The notes: generated from the letters alone by a model not told the origin. DNA of 64,000 bases from Paenibacillus sp. MAHUQ-63 (GCF_028765165.1 NZ_JARADB010000002.1:806001-870000); one strand, 5' to 3'; positions 45,466 through 55,217 are shown, counted from the first letter of the stretch. A program made the numbers and translations.

Positions 45466-45484
45466 GCAGGGAAGGAACATGACC

Positions 45485-46507
45485 ATGCGATTTATCGATA
45501 ACGAAGGAATAACAGATCCGCGCTTGAATTTGGCGATAGAGGAGTATGCATTAAGACATCTTCCGGATCAGGATACATATTTGCTCTTTTATATAAACGA
45601 ACCGTCCATCATCATTGGCAAAAATCAAAATACGCTGGAGGAGATCAACCCGGACTATGTCAAAGCGCATAACCTGCACGTCGTTCGCAGGCTTTCCGGG
45701 GGCGGAGCGGTCTACCACGATTTGGGCAATTTGAATTTCAGCTTTATTACGAAGGACGACGGCAACTCTTTTCACAATTTTCAAAAGTTCACGGAGCCTG
45801 TTGTGGAAGCCCTTCGCCAGCTGGGCGTTGAGGCGGCGCTGACGGGGCGCAACGATATTCAGGTCGGAGAGCGCAAAATTTCCGGCAATGCACAATTTGC
45901 CACGAAAGGCCGGATGTTCAGTCACGGAACGCTGCTGTTCGATTCCGAGATTGAGAATGTCGTGTCCGCGCTGAAAGTCAGTCCGGACAAGATTCAGTCC
46001 AAAGGTATCAAATCGATTCGCAGCAGAGTGGCCAATATCGCCGAGTTTCTCCGCGAACCTATTACGATTGAGGATTTCCGCTTGCGGCTGCTGGCTTCTA
46101 TCTTCGGCATGGCAGCCTCCGAAGTACCTACATACAAGCTGACCGCGGAAGATTGGAAGCAAATCCGTCAAATTTCCGAAGAACGCTACGGGAACTGGGA
46201 CTGGAATTATGGCAAATCGCCGAAAAGCACGGTGCAAAACTTCAAAAGGTTCGAAGGCGTGGGCAAACTGGACGTGCGTCTGGCCATTGCAGAAGGCCAT
46301 ATTCAGGAGATCAAAATCTATGGCGATTTCTTCGGCGCCTCCGACGTCGCTGAGCTGGAAGATCGGCTGCGGGGCGTCAAATATGAGGAAGCCGCCATTC
46401 GGGAGCGGCTCGCCGGCGTTGATCTGCGCCGCTACTTCGGTGCGCTGGAGGAGGGCTCGCTCATCGATTTATTATTGCTAACTACATCCCGGGAGGGGGG
46501 CGTGTGA
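45485..46507 (+). CDS. lplJ: Lipoate-protein ligase (LplJ/LplA type)
   Basis: A 340-residue enzyme that activates lipoate with ATP and attaches it to lysines of 2-oxoacid dehydrogenases and GcvH. Marks are RFIDNEGITDPRLNLAIEEYAL, IIIGKNQNTLEEIN, the lipoyl-AMP loop RRLSGGGAVYHDLGNLNFSFI, GRNDIQVGERKISGNAQ and GTLLFDSE. ATG at 45485 lies 8 bases after AAGGA and matches the LplJ start; an ATG at 45479 is too close to the site. It overlaps the histidine phosphatase gene by four bases (GTGA). Confidence 0.94.
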   Translation: MRFIDNEGITDPRLNLAIEEYALRHLPDQDTYLLFYINEPSIIIGKNQNTLEEINPDYVKAHNLHVVRRLSGGGAVYHDLGNLNFSFITKDDGNSFHNFQKFTEPVVEALRQLGVEAALTGRNDIQVGERKISGNAQFATKGRMFSHGTLLFDSEIENVVSALKVSPDKIQSKGIKSIRSRVANIAEFLREPITIEDFRLRLLASIFGMAASEVPTYKLTAEDWKQIRQISEERYGNWDWNYGKSPKSTVQNFKRFEGVGKLDVRLAIAEGHIQEIKIYGDFFGASDVAELEDRLRGVKYEEAAIRERLAGVDLRRYFGALEEGSLIDLLLLTTSREGGV

Positions 46508-47139
46508 GCATGACCAAGCTTTATTTAATCCGCCATGGGGAAACGGAGTGGAACATAGAGCGAAGGCTGCAGGGGCATATGGACTCGCCGCTCACTTCCT
46601 TGGGGGAGCAGCAGGCAGTCTGGCTGTCTTATGCGTTAAAAGACATCCGATTTGACGCGCTGCACGCCAGCAGCAGCGGCCGGGCGCTGCATACGGCCCA
46701 TATCATCAAAGGCGGCCGCGACCTGCCCGTGCAAGCTTCCGACGATTGGCGGGAAATGCATTTGGGCGCGTGGGAAGGGCGTATTTCGGATGAGTTCGAG
46801 GCAGAAGAACCGGATAACTTTCATGCTTTCTGGCGTTCGCCCGAGCTGTATATGGCTGCACAAGGGGGCGAGACCTATGCGGGGCTTCAAGCCCGCGTCC
46901 TGCCGGCGCTGCAGCGGCTTCTGGCGGCTCATGAAGGGCAGACGATCGCGCTCGTTTCCCACACGGTCACGCTGAAGGTCATCATGGCTTATTTCGAGGG
47001 ACGGGCGCTTGCCGATCTGTGGAATCCTCCTTATTATCATCCTACCTGCCTGAGTCTTGTCGAGATGGAGCGGAATGAGCCCCGGATTCGCCTTCATGCC
47101 GATATATCGCATATTCAAGACGAAGCCTTTGGTTTCTGA
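46504..47139 (+). CDS. Histidine phosphatase family protein
   Basis: A 211-residue phosphoglycerate-mutase-like phosphatase. The LIRHGETEWN motif carries the phospho-accepting His, followed by a second His in SHTVTLK and acid Glu in DWREMHLGAWEGR. It is cytosolic; relatives dephosphorylate sugars or cofactors. The GTG at 46504 follows GGGAGG by seven bases and overlaps the lipoate ligase stop; an ATG at 46510 is an alternative. A small hairpin lies just beyond its stop. Confidence 0.9.
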   Translation: MSMTKLYLIRHGETEWNIERRLQGHMDSPLTSLGEQQAVWLSYALKDIRFDALHASSSGRALHTAHIIKGGRDLPVQASDDWREMHLGAWEGRISDEFEAEEPDNFHAFWRSPELYMAAQGGETYAGLQARVLPALQRLLAAHEGQTIALVSHTVTLKVIMAYFEGRALADLWNPPYYHPTCLSLVEMERNEPRIRLHADISHIQDEAFGF

Positions 47140-47145
47140 ACAGGT

Positions 47146-47174
47146 GAAGCTTCCGGACCGTCCGGAGGCTTCTT
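47146..47174 (+). terminator. Hairpin terminator after histidine phosphatase
   Basis: GAAGC-TTCCGGA and TCCGGA-GCTTC pair with a CCG loop, followed by TTCC. The T stretch is short, so efficiency may be moderate. Confidence 0.65.
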
Positions 47175-47283
47175 CCAATTACAGGGCAATTCTGCGGTCT
47201 AAAAAGCCCGATTGCCGCGTAGGATGGAGAGATACCATCCATTTCCCATCCATCGAAACCAACTTGTAAACGGGGTGATCCTC

Positions 47284-48252
47284 ATGAGTGGTCGAAGCTT
47301 GCCCTCCAGACAGATTAACATCGTACTCAGGCAGCCGGAGCATCGGCGAGCGATTGATGGAGCAGGCGACCCGATTCACGCTTCGCCGCTGGCTGATGCC
47401 GAACCGCAGCAAACCGGAAAAAGGACGCCTTCCGAGGGTCCGTTATCGGATATTTTCAAAGAGTTGAATCAATTGATAGGCCTCGATAATGTCAAAGCGT
47501 TGGTCCACGAAATTTATGCGCTCCTGCAAATTTCGCAATTCCGCGCGGAAGCCGGCCTGCTTAGTAATGCACATGTGTACCATATGATTTTCAAAGGGAG
47601 TCCAGGAACAGGGAAAACAACGGTGGCAAGGCTAATGGGCCGTATGTTTCATGCCATGGGAGTGCTCAGCAAGGGGCATTTCATCGAAGTGGAGCGTGCC
47701 GATCTGGTAGGGGAATATATCGGGCATACCGCGCTCAAGACGAGGGAATTGATGAAAAAGGCGATGGGCGGCATCCTCTTCATTGACGAAGCCTATAGTT
47801 TGGCGCGGGGCGGGGACAAAGATTTCGGGAAGGAATCCATCGATGCGCTGGTCAAGGGGATGGAGGATAAGAAGAATGACTTTATTCTGATTCTTGCGGG
47901 CTACAGCGATGAAATGGAGCAGTTTCTCGCGACGAATCCCGGGCTCCCCTCCCGTTTCCCGATTCAGATTGACTTCGAGGATTATCCGATCGAACAATTG
48001 GTGCAGATTACGGAGCTGATGGCCAAAGAGCGGGAGTACGTCCTTTTGCCGCAGACGGTGATGAAGTTGAAGCAGCATCTGGCGGAGGAGAAGGCTGCGA
48101 CCTGGCGGGCTTTCAGCAATGCAAGGTATGTGCGCAACATCCTGGAGAAAGCGATGAGGCACCAAGCGGTGCGGCTTCTGAGCCAATATGTGAACGCGCC
48201 GTCGAAGTCGGAGTTAATGTCGATACGGCCGGAGGATATGAGATTCAAATGA
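47284..48252 (+). CDS. spoVK: Stage V sporulation protein K (AAA+ ATPase)
   Basis: A 322-residue SpoVK/CbbX-family AAA+ protein, needed in late sporulation. After an N-terminal linker of about 75 residues, ELNQLIGLDNVKALVHEIYALL starts the ATPase domain with Walker A GSPGTGKTT, Walker B LFIDEAYSL, sensor 1 FILILAGYSDEM and arginine residues in PGLPSRFPIQIDF. The ATG at 47284 follows GGGGTGATC; upstream in-frame codons back to 47212 lack a site. Length equals the Bacillus protein. A strong terminator follows the gene. Confidence 0.92.
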   Translation: MSGRSLPSRQINIVLRQPEHRRAIDGAGDPIHASPLADAEPQQTGKRTPSEGPLSDIFKELNQLIGLDNVKALVHEIYALLQISQFRAEAGLLSNAHVYHMIFKGSPGTGKTTVARLMGRMFHAMGVLSKGHFIEVERADLVGEYIGHTALKTRELMKKAMGGILFIDEAYSLARGGDKDFGKESIDALVKGMEDKKNDFILILAGYSDEMEQFLATNPGLPSRFPIQIDFEDYPIEQLVQITELMAKEREYVLLPQTVMKLKQHLAEEKAATWRAFSNARYVRNILEKAMRHQAVRLLSQYVNAPSKSELMSIRPEDMRFK

Positions 48253-48308
48253 GATTTACCCGGAATTCGGGGAGTCAGGTTCGATGTGCAGTGAATGCGA
48301 ACATAGCA

Positions 48309-48353
48309 AGAGAATGCTTCCATTTTGATGGAATTGGCATTCTCTTTTTTTTT
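48309..48353 (+). terminator. Terminator after spoVK
   Basis: AGAGAATGC and GCATTCTCT pair around a long loop with an inner TTCCAT / ATGGAA stem, followed by nine T. Confidence 0.9.
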
Positions 48354-48369
48354 ATTTTGCATAAAGCAA

Positions 48370-48432
48370 TTGACAGGTTGAAAGAACCGAGTAAAATAGA
48401 CAGAGTAATTATGACACTGATAATCATTATCA
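48370..48432 (+). promoter_or_regulatory. efeUOB promoter with Fur box
   Basis: A -35 TTGACA (48370-48375) and -10 TAAAAT (48392-48397) have a 16-base spacer. The perfect palindrome TGATAAT-C-ATTATCA (48418-48432), a Fur 7-1-7 box, lies in the early transcribed region. Iron-loaded Fur should block the operon; loss of iron should open it. Confidence 0.85.
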
Positions 48433-48479
48433 AGCAATGTGATAGAAGACATTGTAGGTTCGCGAGGAGGCGAAACAAC

Positions 48480-49961
48480 ATGCCCAAAATGTTGATAGCC
48501 AGTTGGATTGCACTGTTCATGTTTTTTTCCGTGCCATTTACTGTTATGGCGAAAGCGGAGGATGATTTGGCCAAGGAAGATCAGAGCATCGTGCTTGCCA
48601 TACAGGCTGCGGAGAGCGGCAACGTGAAGGAAGCGTCCGAACGGTTCGACAAGTTCCAAATAAACTGGCTAGGCTATGAGGATGGTGTGAAGCAGCGTTC
48701 GCTAGCTGCGTATCAAAAGATCGAACAAGCGATGGGAGAGATCGCCTTTCAAACCGTGAAGCAGCCTGTCGATGTCTCTAAGCTTATTGCCGGGCTGAAA
48801 GAGCTCCATACGCTCAACCAGAGCTTCGTTGACGGTAATTTGGATGCTTTCGGCCAAGCCGCTCAAGGAGACGCTCAAGTCACGGTGGCTTCCCTCGTCA
48901 CTTTGCTGGAGAAGGCGTCAGGACAGCTAAAGGAGAACGATGTGCAGGGTGCTGCGGCCAGCATTGAAGAGCTGCGGTCCTCTTGGCTGCAGATTGAGGG
49001 GATCGTTCTGACACAGTCCTCGGAAATCTATTCTTCGATGGAGAGGGATATGGTTACAGCCTATGCCCAGTTGTCTGCGGTTCCTGCGAAGGTAAGCGAT
49101 GCATCGGCAACGATCGCCCGCATGCATGCGGATCTAAGCCCGCTTGCTGCCAAGACCAGATATACGATGCTGGATGCAACGACGATTTTGATCCGGGAAG
49201 GCTTGGAAGCTCTATTGGTTATCATCGCCCTGCTGGGGTTCTTAAATAAATCGGGTCACAGTGATAAAAAACGTTGGATCTGGTTCGGTGTACTGGGCGG
49301 TTTACTGGTCAGCGTCGCACTTGGCGTCGTTGTACAGCAGCTGTTCTCAGCCAGCGCCTTCGGTAACAATAATTTCTTGATTGCCGGTTGTACCGGTATT
49401 TTTGCAGCGCTTATGCTGCTGTATATGAGCTACTGGCTGCACAGCAAATCCAGCGTTTCGAATTGGCAGAAATACATACGGGATCAAAGTGTCAAGGCGC
49501 TGGCAACCGGGAGTCTTGTGTCCCTGAGCTTGCTGGCCTTCCTGGCCGTGTTCCGTGAAGGGACGGAAACAGTCCTCTTCATGATCGGGATGGCGTCCTC
49601 GATATCTTTGAGCTCTTTATTAGGCGGAATTGGCATCGGCGTGTTCATTCTGCTGCTCGTGGCTTTCCTTATTCTCAAAATCGGCTTACGCATTCCGATG
49701 CGGCCATTCTTTCTCATTTCCAGCATATTCGTCTTTTATTTATGCTTTAAATTCGCCGGGATGGGCGTTCACGGACTTCAACTGGCCGGATATTTGCCCG
49801 CAACGACAGAGTCTTGGCTGCCCAGCTGGGAATTCGTTGCCTTGTATCCGACCCTGGAGAGCACGATTCCGCAGCTTCTGCTGCTGTTTAGCGCCATGAT
49901 TGCCGTCATGTGGCAGCGGCTTAAAGCCTTTCAGAGCAATAACAGTACGGTCTACAAATAA
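48480..49961 (+). CDS. efeU: FTR1 family ferric iron permease EfeU
   Basis: A 493-residue iron permease. A signal-like N-terminus and an extracellular helical domain (about 30-225) precede the seven-helix FTR1 core. The two iron-path motifs are REGLE at 239-243 and REGTE near 359-363, as in yeast Ftr1 and E. coli EfeU. The start codon follows GCGAGGAGGCG. The two other parts of the system, EfeO and EfeB, follow in one operon behind a Fur-controlled promoter. It carries ferric iron after EfeB-linked oxidation across the membrane. Confidence 0.94.
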   Translation: MPKMLIASWIALFMFFSVPFTVMAKAEDDLAKEDQSIVLAIQAAESGNVKEASERFDKFQINWLGYEDGVKQRSLAAYQKIEQAMGEIAFQTVKQPVDVSKLIAGLKELHTLNQSFVDGNLDAFGQAAQGDAQVTVASLVTLLEKASGQLKENDVQGAAASIEELRSSWLQIEGIVLTQSSEIYSSMERDMVTAYAQLSAVPAKVSDASATIARMHADLSPLAAKTRYTMLDATTILIREGLEALLVIIALLGFLNKSGHSDKKRWIWFGVLGGLLVSVALGVVVQQLFSASAFGNNNFLIAGCTGIFAALMLLYMSYWLHSKSSVSNWQKYIRDQSVKALATGSLVSLSLLAFLAVFREGTETVLFMIGMASSISLSSLLGGIGIGVFILLLVAFLILKIGLRIPMRPFFLISSIFVFYLCFKFAGMGVHGLQLAGYLPATTESWLPSWEFVALYPTLESTIPQLLLLFSAMIAVMWQRLKAFQSNNSTVYK

Positions 49962-49987
49962 TTTAATGTAAGAGGAGAATATCACTC

Positions 49988-51148
49988 ATGAACAAAAAAC
50001 TCATTGTCTTAGCGGCAGCAGCAACGGTGATGCTGGCAGGCTGCGGGAAAACGGAGCCTGCCGAAGTGGCGAAGGTGCCTTTCAAGGAAGGGTCGGCTGC
50101 CTTGATCGCAAGCATAGACGGGCTGAAAACGCAGCTTGATAGCAGCAAAGTGAAGGATGCGAAGAAACTCTCCACGCAGCTTGAAGCGCAGTGGGCGAGT
50201 TTCGAAGACGAAGTGAAGCCCAAATATCCGGAGTTGTATTTTAAAGTGGAGAAATTCCTCATTCCGCTTGAAGCTGGGCTGAAGCAAGACAAACTGGATT
50301 ATGCGGCATTAACGGCACTCAATACCAATCTGAAGACGGCGTTAACCGAACTCGCATCGTCCTTCGCAGAGAATAAAGGCGCGGTGAATAAGGATGTGAT
50401 CGCTGCATCCCAGGAGCTTCAGGCGGCAGCCAAAGCCTACAACCAATATGTCCAGGAGCAAGGCAAGCAATTGGTTGCCGGTCTTGAACAGCTGGATGCC
50501 GCCGTGAAAAGCGGTGATTTGAAAAAAGCCCAGGAAGCCTATGGCCAGTCCCGGATGCCATACGAAAGAATAGAACCGATTATCGAAACGTTCAGTGAGT
50601 TGGATGGCGTTATGGATGCTCGCGTAGATGATTTCAAAAACGAGAAGGATCCCGACTTCACAGGCTATCACCGAATTGAGCATCTGCTGTTCGTGAAGAA
50701 AAGCGTGAAAGAGGCTGAGCCGTTCTCATCGCGTTTGTTGGAAGACGGGAAGAAAATGCAGCAAGCCATTGCGGCAACAACGATCGAAGCGTCGGACTTC
50801 ATCGCTGGAGTCGGGGAACTGATGGAGGAAGCTCAGTCCAGTAAAATTACCGGTGAAGAGGAACGCTGGAGCGGTGCGACCATTCCGGTAATCCGAGCGA
50901 ACGTAGAAGGCGCGCAAGCGATCTATGATCTGGTCAAACCGGAGCTGAAGAAGAAAGATGCTGCCCTGGACGACAAAATTTCCAAGAGTATGACGGCCGT
51001 CATAGAAGCGATGAATACCCTTTCGCCGGCAGGTGCAGCGTGGACGGATTTCGGCAAGCTGGATCAGACCAAGCAGATCGATTTGAAAAATAAATTGGAA
51101 GCCCTGGCGGAACCGCTCGTGAAGATGCCGGGAACGCTCAGTAAATAA
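49988..51148 (+). CDS. efeO: Iron uptake lipoprotein EfeO (imelysin family)
   Basis: A 386-residue lipoprotein (lipobox LAGC, Cys19). An N-terminal helical segment precedes the M75/imelysin peptidase-like domain with the characteristic GYHRIEHLLF motif (about 222-231) that gives the HxxE metal site. It binds ferric or ferrous iron outside the membrane and feeds EfeU. The start follows AAGAGGAGAAT. It is 26 bases after efeU and 20 before efeB. Confidence 0.92.
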   Translation: MNKKLIVLAAAATVMLAGCGKTEPAEVAKVPFKEGSAALIASIDGLKTQLDSSKVKDAKKLSTQLEAQWASFEDEVKPKYPELYFKVEKFLIPLEAGLKQDKLDYAALTALNTNLKTALTELASSFAENKGAVNKDVIAASQELQAAAKAYNQYVQEQGKQLVAGLEQLDAAVKSGDLKKAQEAYGQSRMPYERIEPIIETFSELDGVMDARVDDFKNEKDPDFTGYHRIEHLLFVKKSVKEAEPFSSRLLEDGKKMQQAIAATTIEASDFIAGVGELMEEAQSSKITGEEERWSGATIPVIRANVEGAQAIYDLVKPELKKKDAALDDKISKSMTAVIEAMNTLSPAGAAWTDFGKLDQTKQIDLKNKLEALAEPLVKMPGTLSK

Positions 51149-51168
51149 TCCTTGGAGGGGAGCGGGCA

Positions 51169-52440
51169 ATGCCAGATAAAATGAATCGCCGGGCATTTCT
51201 AGGCATGACGGCGGCAGGAGCGGCCGGGCTTGTTTTGGGTCAATTGCTGGACAAAGCGCAGGAAGGCGTGACCGGCAGTACGAAGAAGAGCATGGCCTCG
51301 GCGGATGCGCCGAACGAAACGATCTCCTTCTATGGCCCTCACCAAACCGGAGTCTTGACGCCGGCTCAAAACTTCGCCAACATGGCGGCGTTCGACGTGA
51401 CCACTTCCGATGTGCAGGAATTGAAAGAGCTGCTCAAGACATGGACGGAAATGGCGGCAACGCTGATGGCGGGCAAGCCTCTGGCCGCTGAGCCGCAGGA
51501 AGCGGGATTTCCCCCGACAGATACCGGTGAGCAGATCGGTCTGGATACGGGCAAGCTAACGTTAACTTTTGCAATAGGGGCCACACTTTTTGAAAAGGAC
51601 GGGGTTGACCGGTTCGGCATTCGTGCGCGGAAGCCGGCAGGTTTGACCGAGATGCCGATCTTTCACAAAGATTCGTTACAGGATCAATTGACGCACGGGG
51701 ATTTGCTCATTCAGGCATGTTCGGACGATCCGATGATCTGTTTCCATGCGATTCGCAATTTGGCCAAGGCGGCTCGCGGCGTGGCTCATTTGCGCTGGCA
51801 GCAGACAGGTCAGTTGGGCGTGAAATCGCAAGGTACGAAGCGCAATCTGTTCGGCTTCAAGGATGGCACGAATAATCCCGCATTGAATGACGATACGTTC
51901 ATGAAGAATAACGTGTGGATCGACGGCAGCGATGGCGCTCCATGGCTGGCCGGGGGGACTTTCATGGTTGTCAGGCGCATTCAGATGCGGATTGAAACCT
52001 GGGATCAACAGACATACGCCGATCAAGAGGAAATCATCGGCCGCCAGAAAGTATCGGGTGCGCCGCTCGATGGACAGAATGAATTGGACCAGCCTGATTT
52101 CGCCGGAGATCCGGCAGGGAAAGTGACGGCGCTTGACTCCCATATTCGGCTTTCGAACCCGCGCAACGGTGAGCAGTCCGAGAGGGAGCGCATCCTGCGC
52201 AGAGGCTACAATTTCATGGAGAACTTGGATAGTGTCGGCCGGCTGAGCGCGGGTCTGCTGTTTGTGTGTTTCAACCGGAATATCCAGACTCAATTCGAAT
52301 CCATTCAGAAGCGTCTGACGAATCCCAAGCTTCCGGATCAGATGCTGGCCTATACGGAAACGACTGGCGGAGGCTACTTTGCCGTACTCCCCGGAGTTGC
52401 CGCGAAGGAATCTTATTTGGGCCAAAGTTTATTTGTGTAA
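51169..52440 (+). CDS. efeB: Deferrochelatase/Dyp-type peroxidase EfeB
   Basis: A 423-residue heme peroxidase. A twin-arginine export signal (NRRAFLGMTAAGAAG, Arg7-Arg8) moves the folded, heme-loaded protein out. The Dyp-type core has GFKDGTNNP with the distal Asp and a conserved His further on; the C-terminal part carries GLLFVCFNRNIQTQFE. It oxidises ferrous to ferric iron, or takes iron from heme, for EfeU. Start after CTTGGAGGGGAG. A strong terminator closes the operon. Confidence 0.94.
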   Translation: MPDKMNRRAFLGMTAAGAAGLVLGQLLDKAQEGVTGSTKKSMASADAPNETISFYGPHQTGVLTPAQNFANMAAFDVTTSDVQELKELLKTWTEMAATLMAGKPLAAEPQEAGFPPTDTGEQIGLDTGKLTLTFAIGATLFEKDGVDRFGIRARKPAGLTEMPIFHKDSLQDQLTHGDLLIQACSDDPMICFHAIRNLAKAARGVAHLRWQQTGQLGVKSQGTKRNLFGFKDGTNNPALNDDTFMKNNVWIDGSDGAPWLAGGTFMVVRRIQMRIETWDQQTYADQEEIIGRQKVSGAPLDGQNELDQPDFAGDPAGKVTALDSHIRLSNPRNGEQSERERILRRGYNFMENLDSVGRLSAGLLFVCFNRNIQTQFESIQKRLTNPKLPDQMLAYTETTGGGYFAVLPGVAAKESYLGQSLFV

Positions 52441-52455
52441 CATTGGTGGAAAGCT

Positions 52456-52486
52456 ACCGGAAGGCTGCAGGCCTTTCGGTTTTTTT
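52456..52486 (+). terminator. Terminator of efeUOB operon
   Basis: ACCGGAAGGC pairs with GGCCTTTCGGT around TGCA, followed by seven T. Confidence 0.88.
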
Positions 52487-52627
52487 GTGCGCCTTCGTTA
52501 TAATAGAATTTTCCGGCTGACGCAAATTGACTTTCCCAAGCATTTCCTCCACAATTGATGAGGGAATCCGCTGCATGACGGGCGATTCCAATCGTGAACC
52601 CGCGAGGCCAAAGGAGACGACAAGCTT

Positions 52628-53953
52628 ATGAAATTAAATTCACATATGGTTGAAAAAGAGATCGATGACCGCGCCATCCTCGTTAGTCTGGTAACCCAGC
52701 AGCAGAAGCGGAATGAAGCTATCGCTGCGTATTCCCTGCAGGAGCTAGTGAAATTGGCCGAAACTGCAGGTGTGCAGGTTTTGGAGACGATGACGCAGAA
52801 CAAAGAAACGAAGGACACCAAGTGGTTTATCGGCAAAGGGAAGGTCGATGAGCTGAAGGCGAGGCTGGAGGAGCTCGGCGGGAACACCGCTATTTTCGAT
52901 CAAGAGCTTTCGGGCGCTCAAGTACGCAATCTGGAGGCGGCTCTGGATGTCAAAATCATTGACCGCACGCAGTTGATTCTGGATATATTCGCGCAGCGGG
53001 CCAAAACCCGCGAGGGCATCATTCAGGTCGAATTGGCGCAGCTGTCTTACTTGCTTCCAAGGCTATCCGGACAAGGGAAGAACCTCTCCAGACTCGGCGG
53101 CGGTATCGGTACCAGAGGACCGGGGGAGTCGAAGCTGGAGACGGACCGCCGGCATATCCGCGGCCGCATCGACGAATTGAAGGCGCAGCTGGAGGAGGTT
53201 GTACGCCACCGCAACCTGCACCGGGAACGCCGGAAGAAGACCGGGGTGTTTCAAGTCGCTTTGGTTGGCTATACGAACGCAGGCAAGTCCACATTATTGA
53301 AACAATTAACGCAAGCCGACGTCTATATTGAGAATCAGCTGTTCGCAACGCTGGATCCGACATCCAGGACGATGGAATTGCCGAGCGGCAAGGAAATCGT
53401 TCTAACCGATACGGTCGGTTTCATTCAGAATTTGCCGCACGATCTGGTTGCATCCTTCCGCGCAACCTTGGAGGAGGCGAACGAAGCGGATTTGATCTTG
53501 CACGTAGTCGACAGCTCAACCGATATGCGCAACGAGCAGATGCGCGTCGTCGGAGAAGTGCTTGAGGAGCTCGGTGCGCATCAGAAGGAGCAGCTGACGG
53601 TTTTCAACAAGATCGACGCCTGCACGCCGGAAGAGCGCGAGATGCTGACCGCCGAGGGCGAGTTTTTGAAAATCAGCGCATTCCAGGAGGAAGACTTGGA
53701 GCGGCTGCGGTTCGCGATCCAAGAGAAGCTGATGGGGGAGAGCAAGGAGTTCCGGATCCCGGCGGACAAAGGCGATGTCATTTCGCTCATGTACCGGATC
53801 GGTGATGTGCTGGAGACCGGTGTTGACGGCGAGGATATGCTGTTCAAAGTCCGCGTGAACAAGGATGATTATGTGAAAGTGGCATATCAATTGGTTGCGT
53901 ATGACCAACAAGCTTCACTGGAGCTTCACAACAACGAGGGAGAGACTTATTAA
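52628..53953 (+). CDS. hflX: Ribosome-associated GTPase HflX
   Basis: A 441-residue HflX, a GTPase that splits stalled ribosomes. The N-terminal HflX domain (about 15-205) includes WFIGKGKVDELK, ELSGAQVRNLE and the RLGGGIGTRGPGESKLE signature. The G domain has G1 GYTNAGKS (215-222), G3 DTVGFIQNLP, and NKID as G4. It starts after AGGAGACGAC, 187 bases after efeB; a TATAAT at 52499 is a possible -10 with a weak -35. ynbB-like, glnR and glnA follow, as in Bacillus subtilis ynbA-ynbB-glnRA. Confidence 0.94.
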   Translation: MKLNSHMVEKEIDDRAILVSLVTQQQKRNEAIAAYSLQELVKLAETAGVQVLETMTQNKETKDTKWFIGKGKVDELKARLEELGGNTAIFDQELSGAQVRNLEAALDVKIIDRTQLILDIFAQRAKTREGIIQVELAQLSYLLPRLSGQGKNLSRLGGGIGTRGPGESKLETDRRHIRGRIDELKAQLEEVVRHRNLHRERRKKTGVFQVALVGYTNAGKSTLLKQLTQADVYIENQLFATLDPTSRTMELPSGKEIVLTDTVGFIQNLPHDLVASFRATLEEANEADLILHVVDSSTDMRNEQMRVVGEVLEELGAHQKEQLTVFNKIDACTPEEREMLTAEGEFLKISAFQEEDLERLRFAIQEKLMGESKEFRIPADKGDVISLMYRIGDVLETGVDGEDMLFKVRVNKDDYVKVAYQLVAYDQQASLELHNNEGETY

Positions 53954-53955
53954 TC

Positions 53956-55206
53956 ATGCAATTTGGGGATAAAGTAATGAAATTGATGGAAAGCGCGGAG
54001 CGGCAAGCCGAAAGCGCTTTGCGTCAAATCGAACAAACGATAGACCTTAATCAATGGAAAGTGATCGGTGCTTTTCAGAAACATAAAGTAAGCGATTATC
54101 ATTTCGCCTCTTCGACAGGCTACGGCTATAATGACCGGGGACGCGAAGTGCTCGATCTCGTGTACGCCGATGCGATGGGAGCGGAGGCGGCGCTGGTGAG
54201 GCCTCATTTCGTATCCGGGACGCATACGATCGGCACCGCATTGTTCGGTGTGCTGCGCCCAGGTGAACATCTACTTTACATCACGGGGAAGCCCTATGAC
54301 ACATTGCATAAAGTGATCGGGAAGCCGGGCGACGGTACCGGCTCGCTGCAGGACTTCGGCATCGGCTACGGCGAAGTCGCTTTGACGGAAGAGGGAGCGC
54401 CGGACTGGGCGGCCATCTCCGCAGCCATCCAGCCGAATACGAAGGTGATCGGCATTCAGCGCTCGCGCGGCTATTCGTGGCGGCCGTCGTTCACCATTGA
54501 GCAAATCGGCGAAATGGTTCGTTTCGTCAAGGAAATCAAGCCGGACGTTATCGTATTCGTCGATAATTGTTACGGCGAGTTTACCGAGCTCCAGGAGCCG
54601 ACGCAGGTTGGCGTCGATCTCATGGCCGGCTCGCTGATCAAGAACCCGGGCGGCGGCATCGCCCCGTCCGGCGGCTATATCGCCGGCCGGCAGCACCTCG
54701 TGGATCTTGCCGCCTACCGGTTGACCGCCCCGGGCATCGGGGGCGAGGTCGGGGCCATGCTCGGGGCGACGCGAGCCATGTTTCAAGGGCTGTTCCTTGC
54801 CCCGCATCTGGTTGGGCAAGCCGTCAAGGGCTCGGTGTTCGCGGCGGCTGTGTTCGAACAGCTGGGCTTTGAGAGCCATCCGCGTTGGGACGCTCCGCGG
54901 ACGGATCTGATCCAGGCGATCCGCTTCACGTCCGCGGAGCATCTGATCACGTTCGTGCAGGGCATCCAGAAGGCGGCTGCCGTCGATTCGCACGTCGTGC
55001 CGGAGCCGTGGGATATGCCGGGTTACGAGCATCCCGTCATTATGGCGGCAGGCACCTTCATCCAGGGAGGCAGCTTAGAATTGTCCGCCGATGCGCCGAT
55101 CCGCGAGCCGTACATTGCGTACATGCAGGGTGGACTCACCTATTCACACTGCAAGTTAGGGGTGTTGACGGCGATCCAACATATGGTAGACAAGGGATTG
55201 CTTTGA
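53956..55206 (+). CDS. ynbB: YnbB-like PLP enzyme (methionine gamma-lyase family)
   Basis: A 416-residue PLP-dependent protein of the group often called methionine gamma-lyase family or aluminium resistance protein. The phosphate-anchoring VSGTHTIGTALFG, IGIQRSRGYSWRPS, IVFVDNCYGEF and the PLP-lysine stretch GSLIKNPGGGIAPSGGYIAG are present. The real substrate is not known. It starts two bases after the hflX stop, so the two are translationally linked. GlnR regulation of the next operon starts within the gap after it. Confidence 0.9.
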   Translation: MQFGDKVMKLMESAERQAESALRQIEQTIDLNQWKVIGAFQKHKVSDYHFASSTGYGYNDRGREVLDLVYADAMGAEAALVRPHFVSGTHTIGTALFGVLRPGEHLLYITGKPYDTLHKVIGKPGDGTGSLQDFGIGYGEVALTEEGAPDWAAISAAIQPNTKVIGIQRSRGYSWRPSFTIEQIGEMVRFVKEIKPDVIVFVDNCYGEFTELQEPTQVGVDLMAGSLIKNPGGGIAPSGGYIAGRQHLVDLAAYRLTAPGIGGEVGAMLGATRAMFQGLFLAPHLVGQAVKGSVFAAAVFEQLGFESHPRWDAPRTDLIQAIRFTSAEHLITFVQGIQKAAAVDSHVVPEPWDMPGYEHPVIMAAGTFIQGGSLELSADAPIREPYIAYMQGGLTYSHCKLGVLTAIQHMVDKGLL

Positions 55207-55217
55207 AAATTTTAGAC

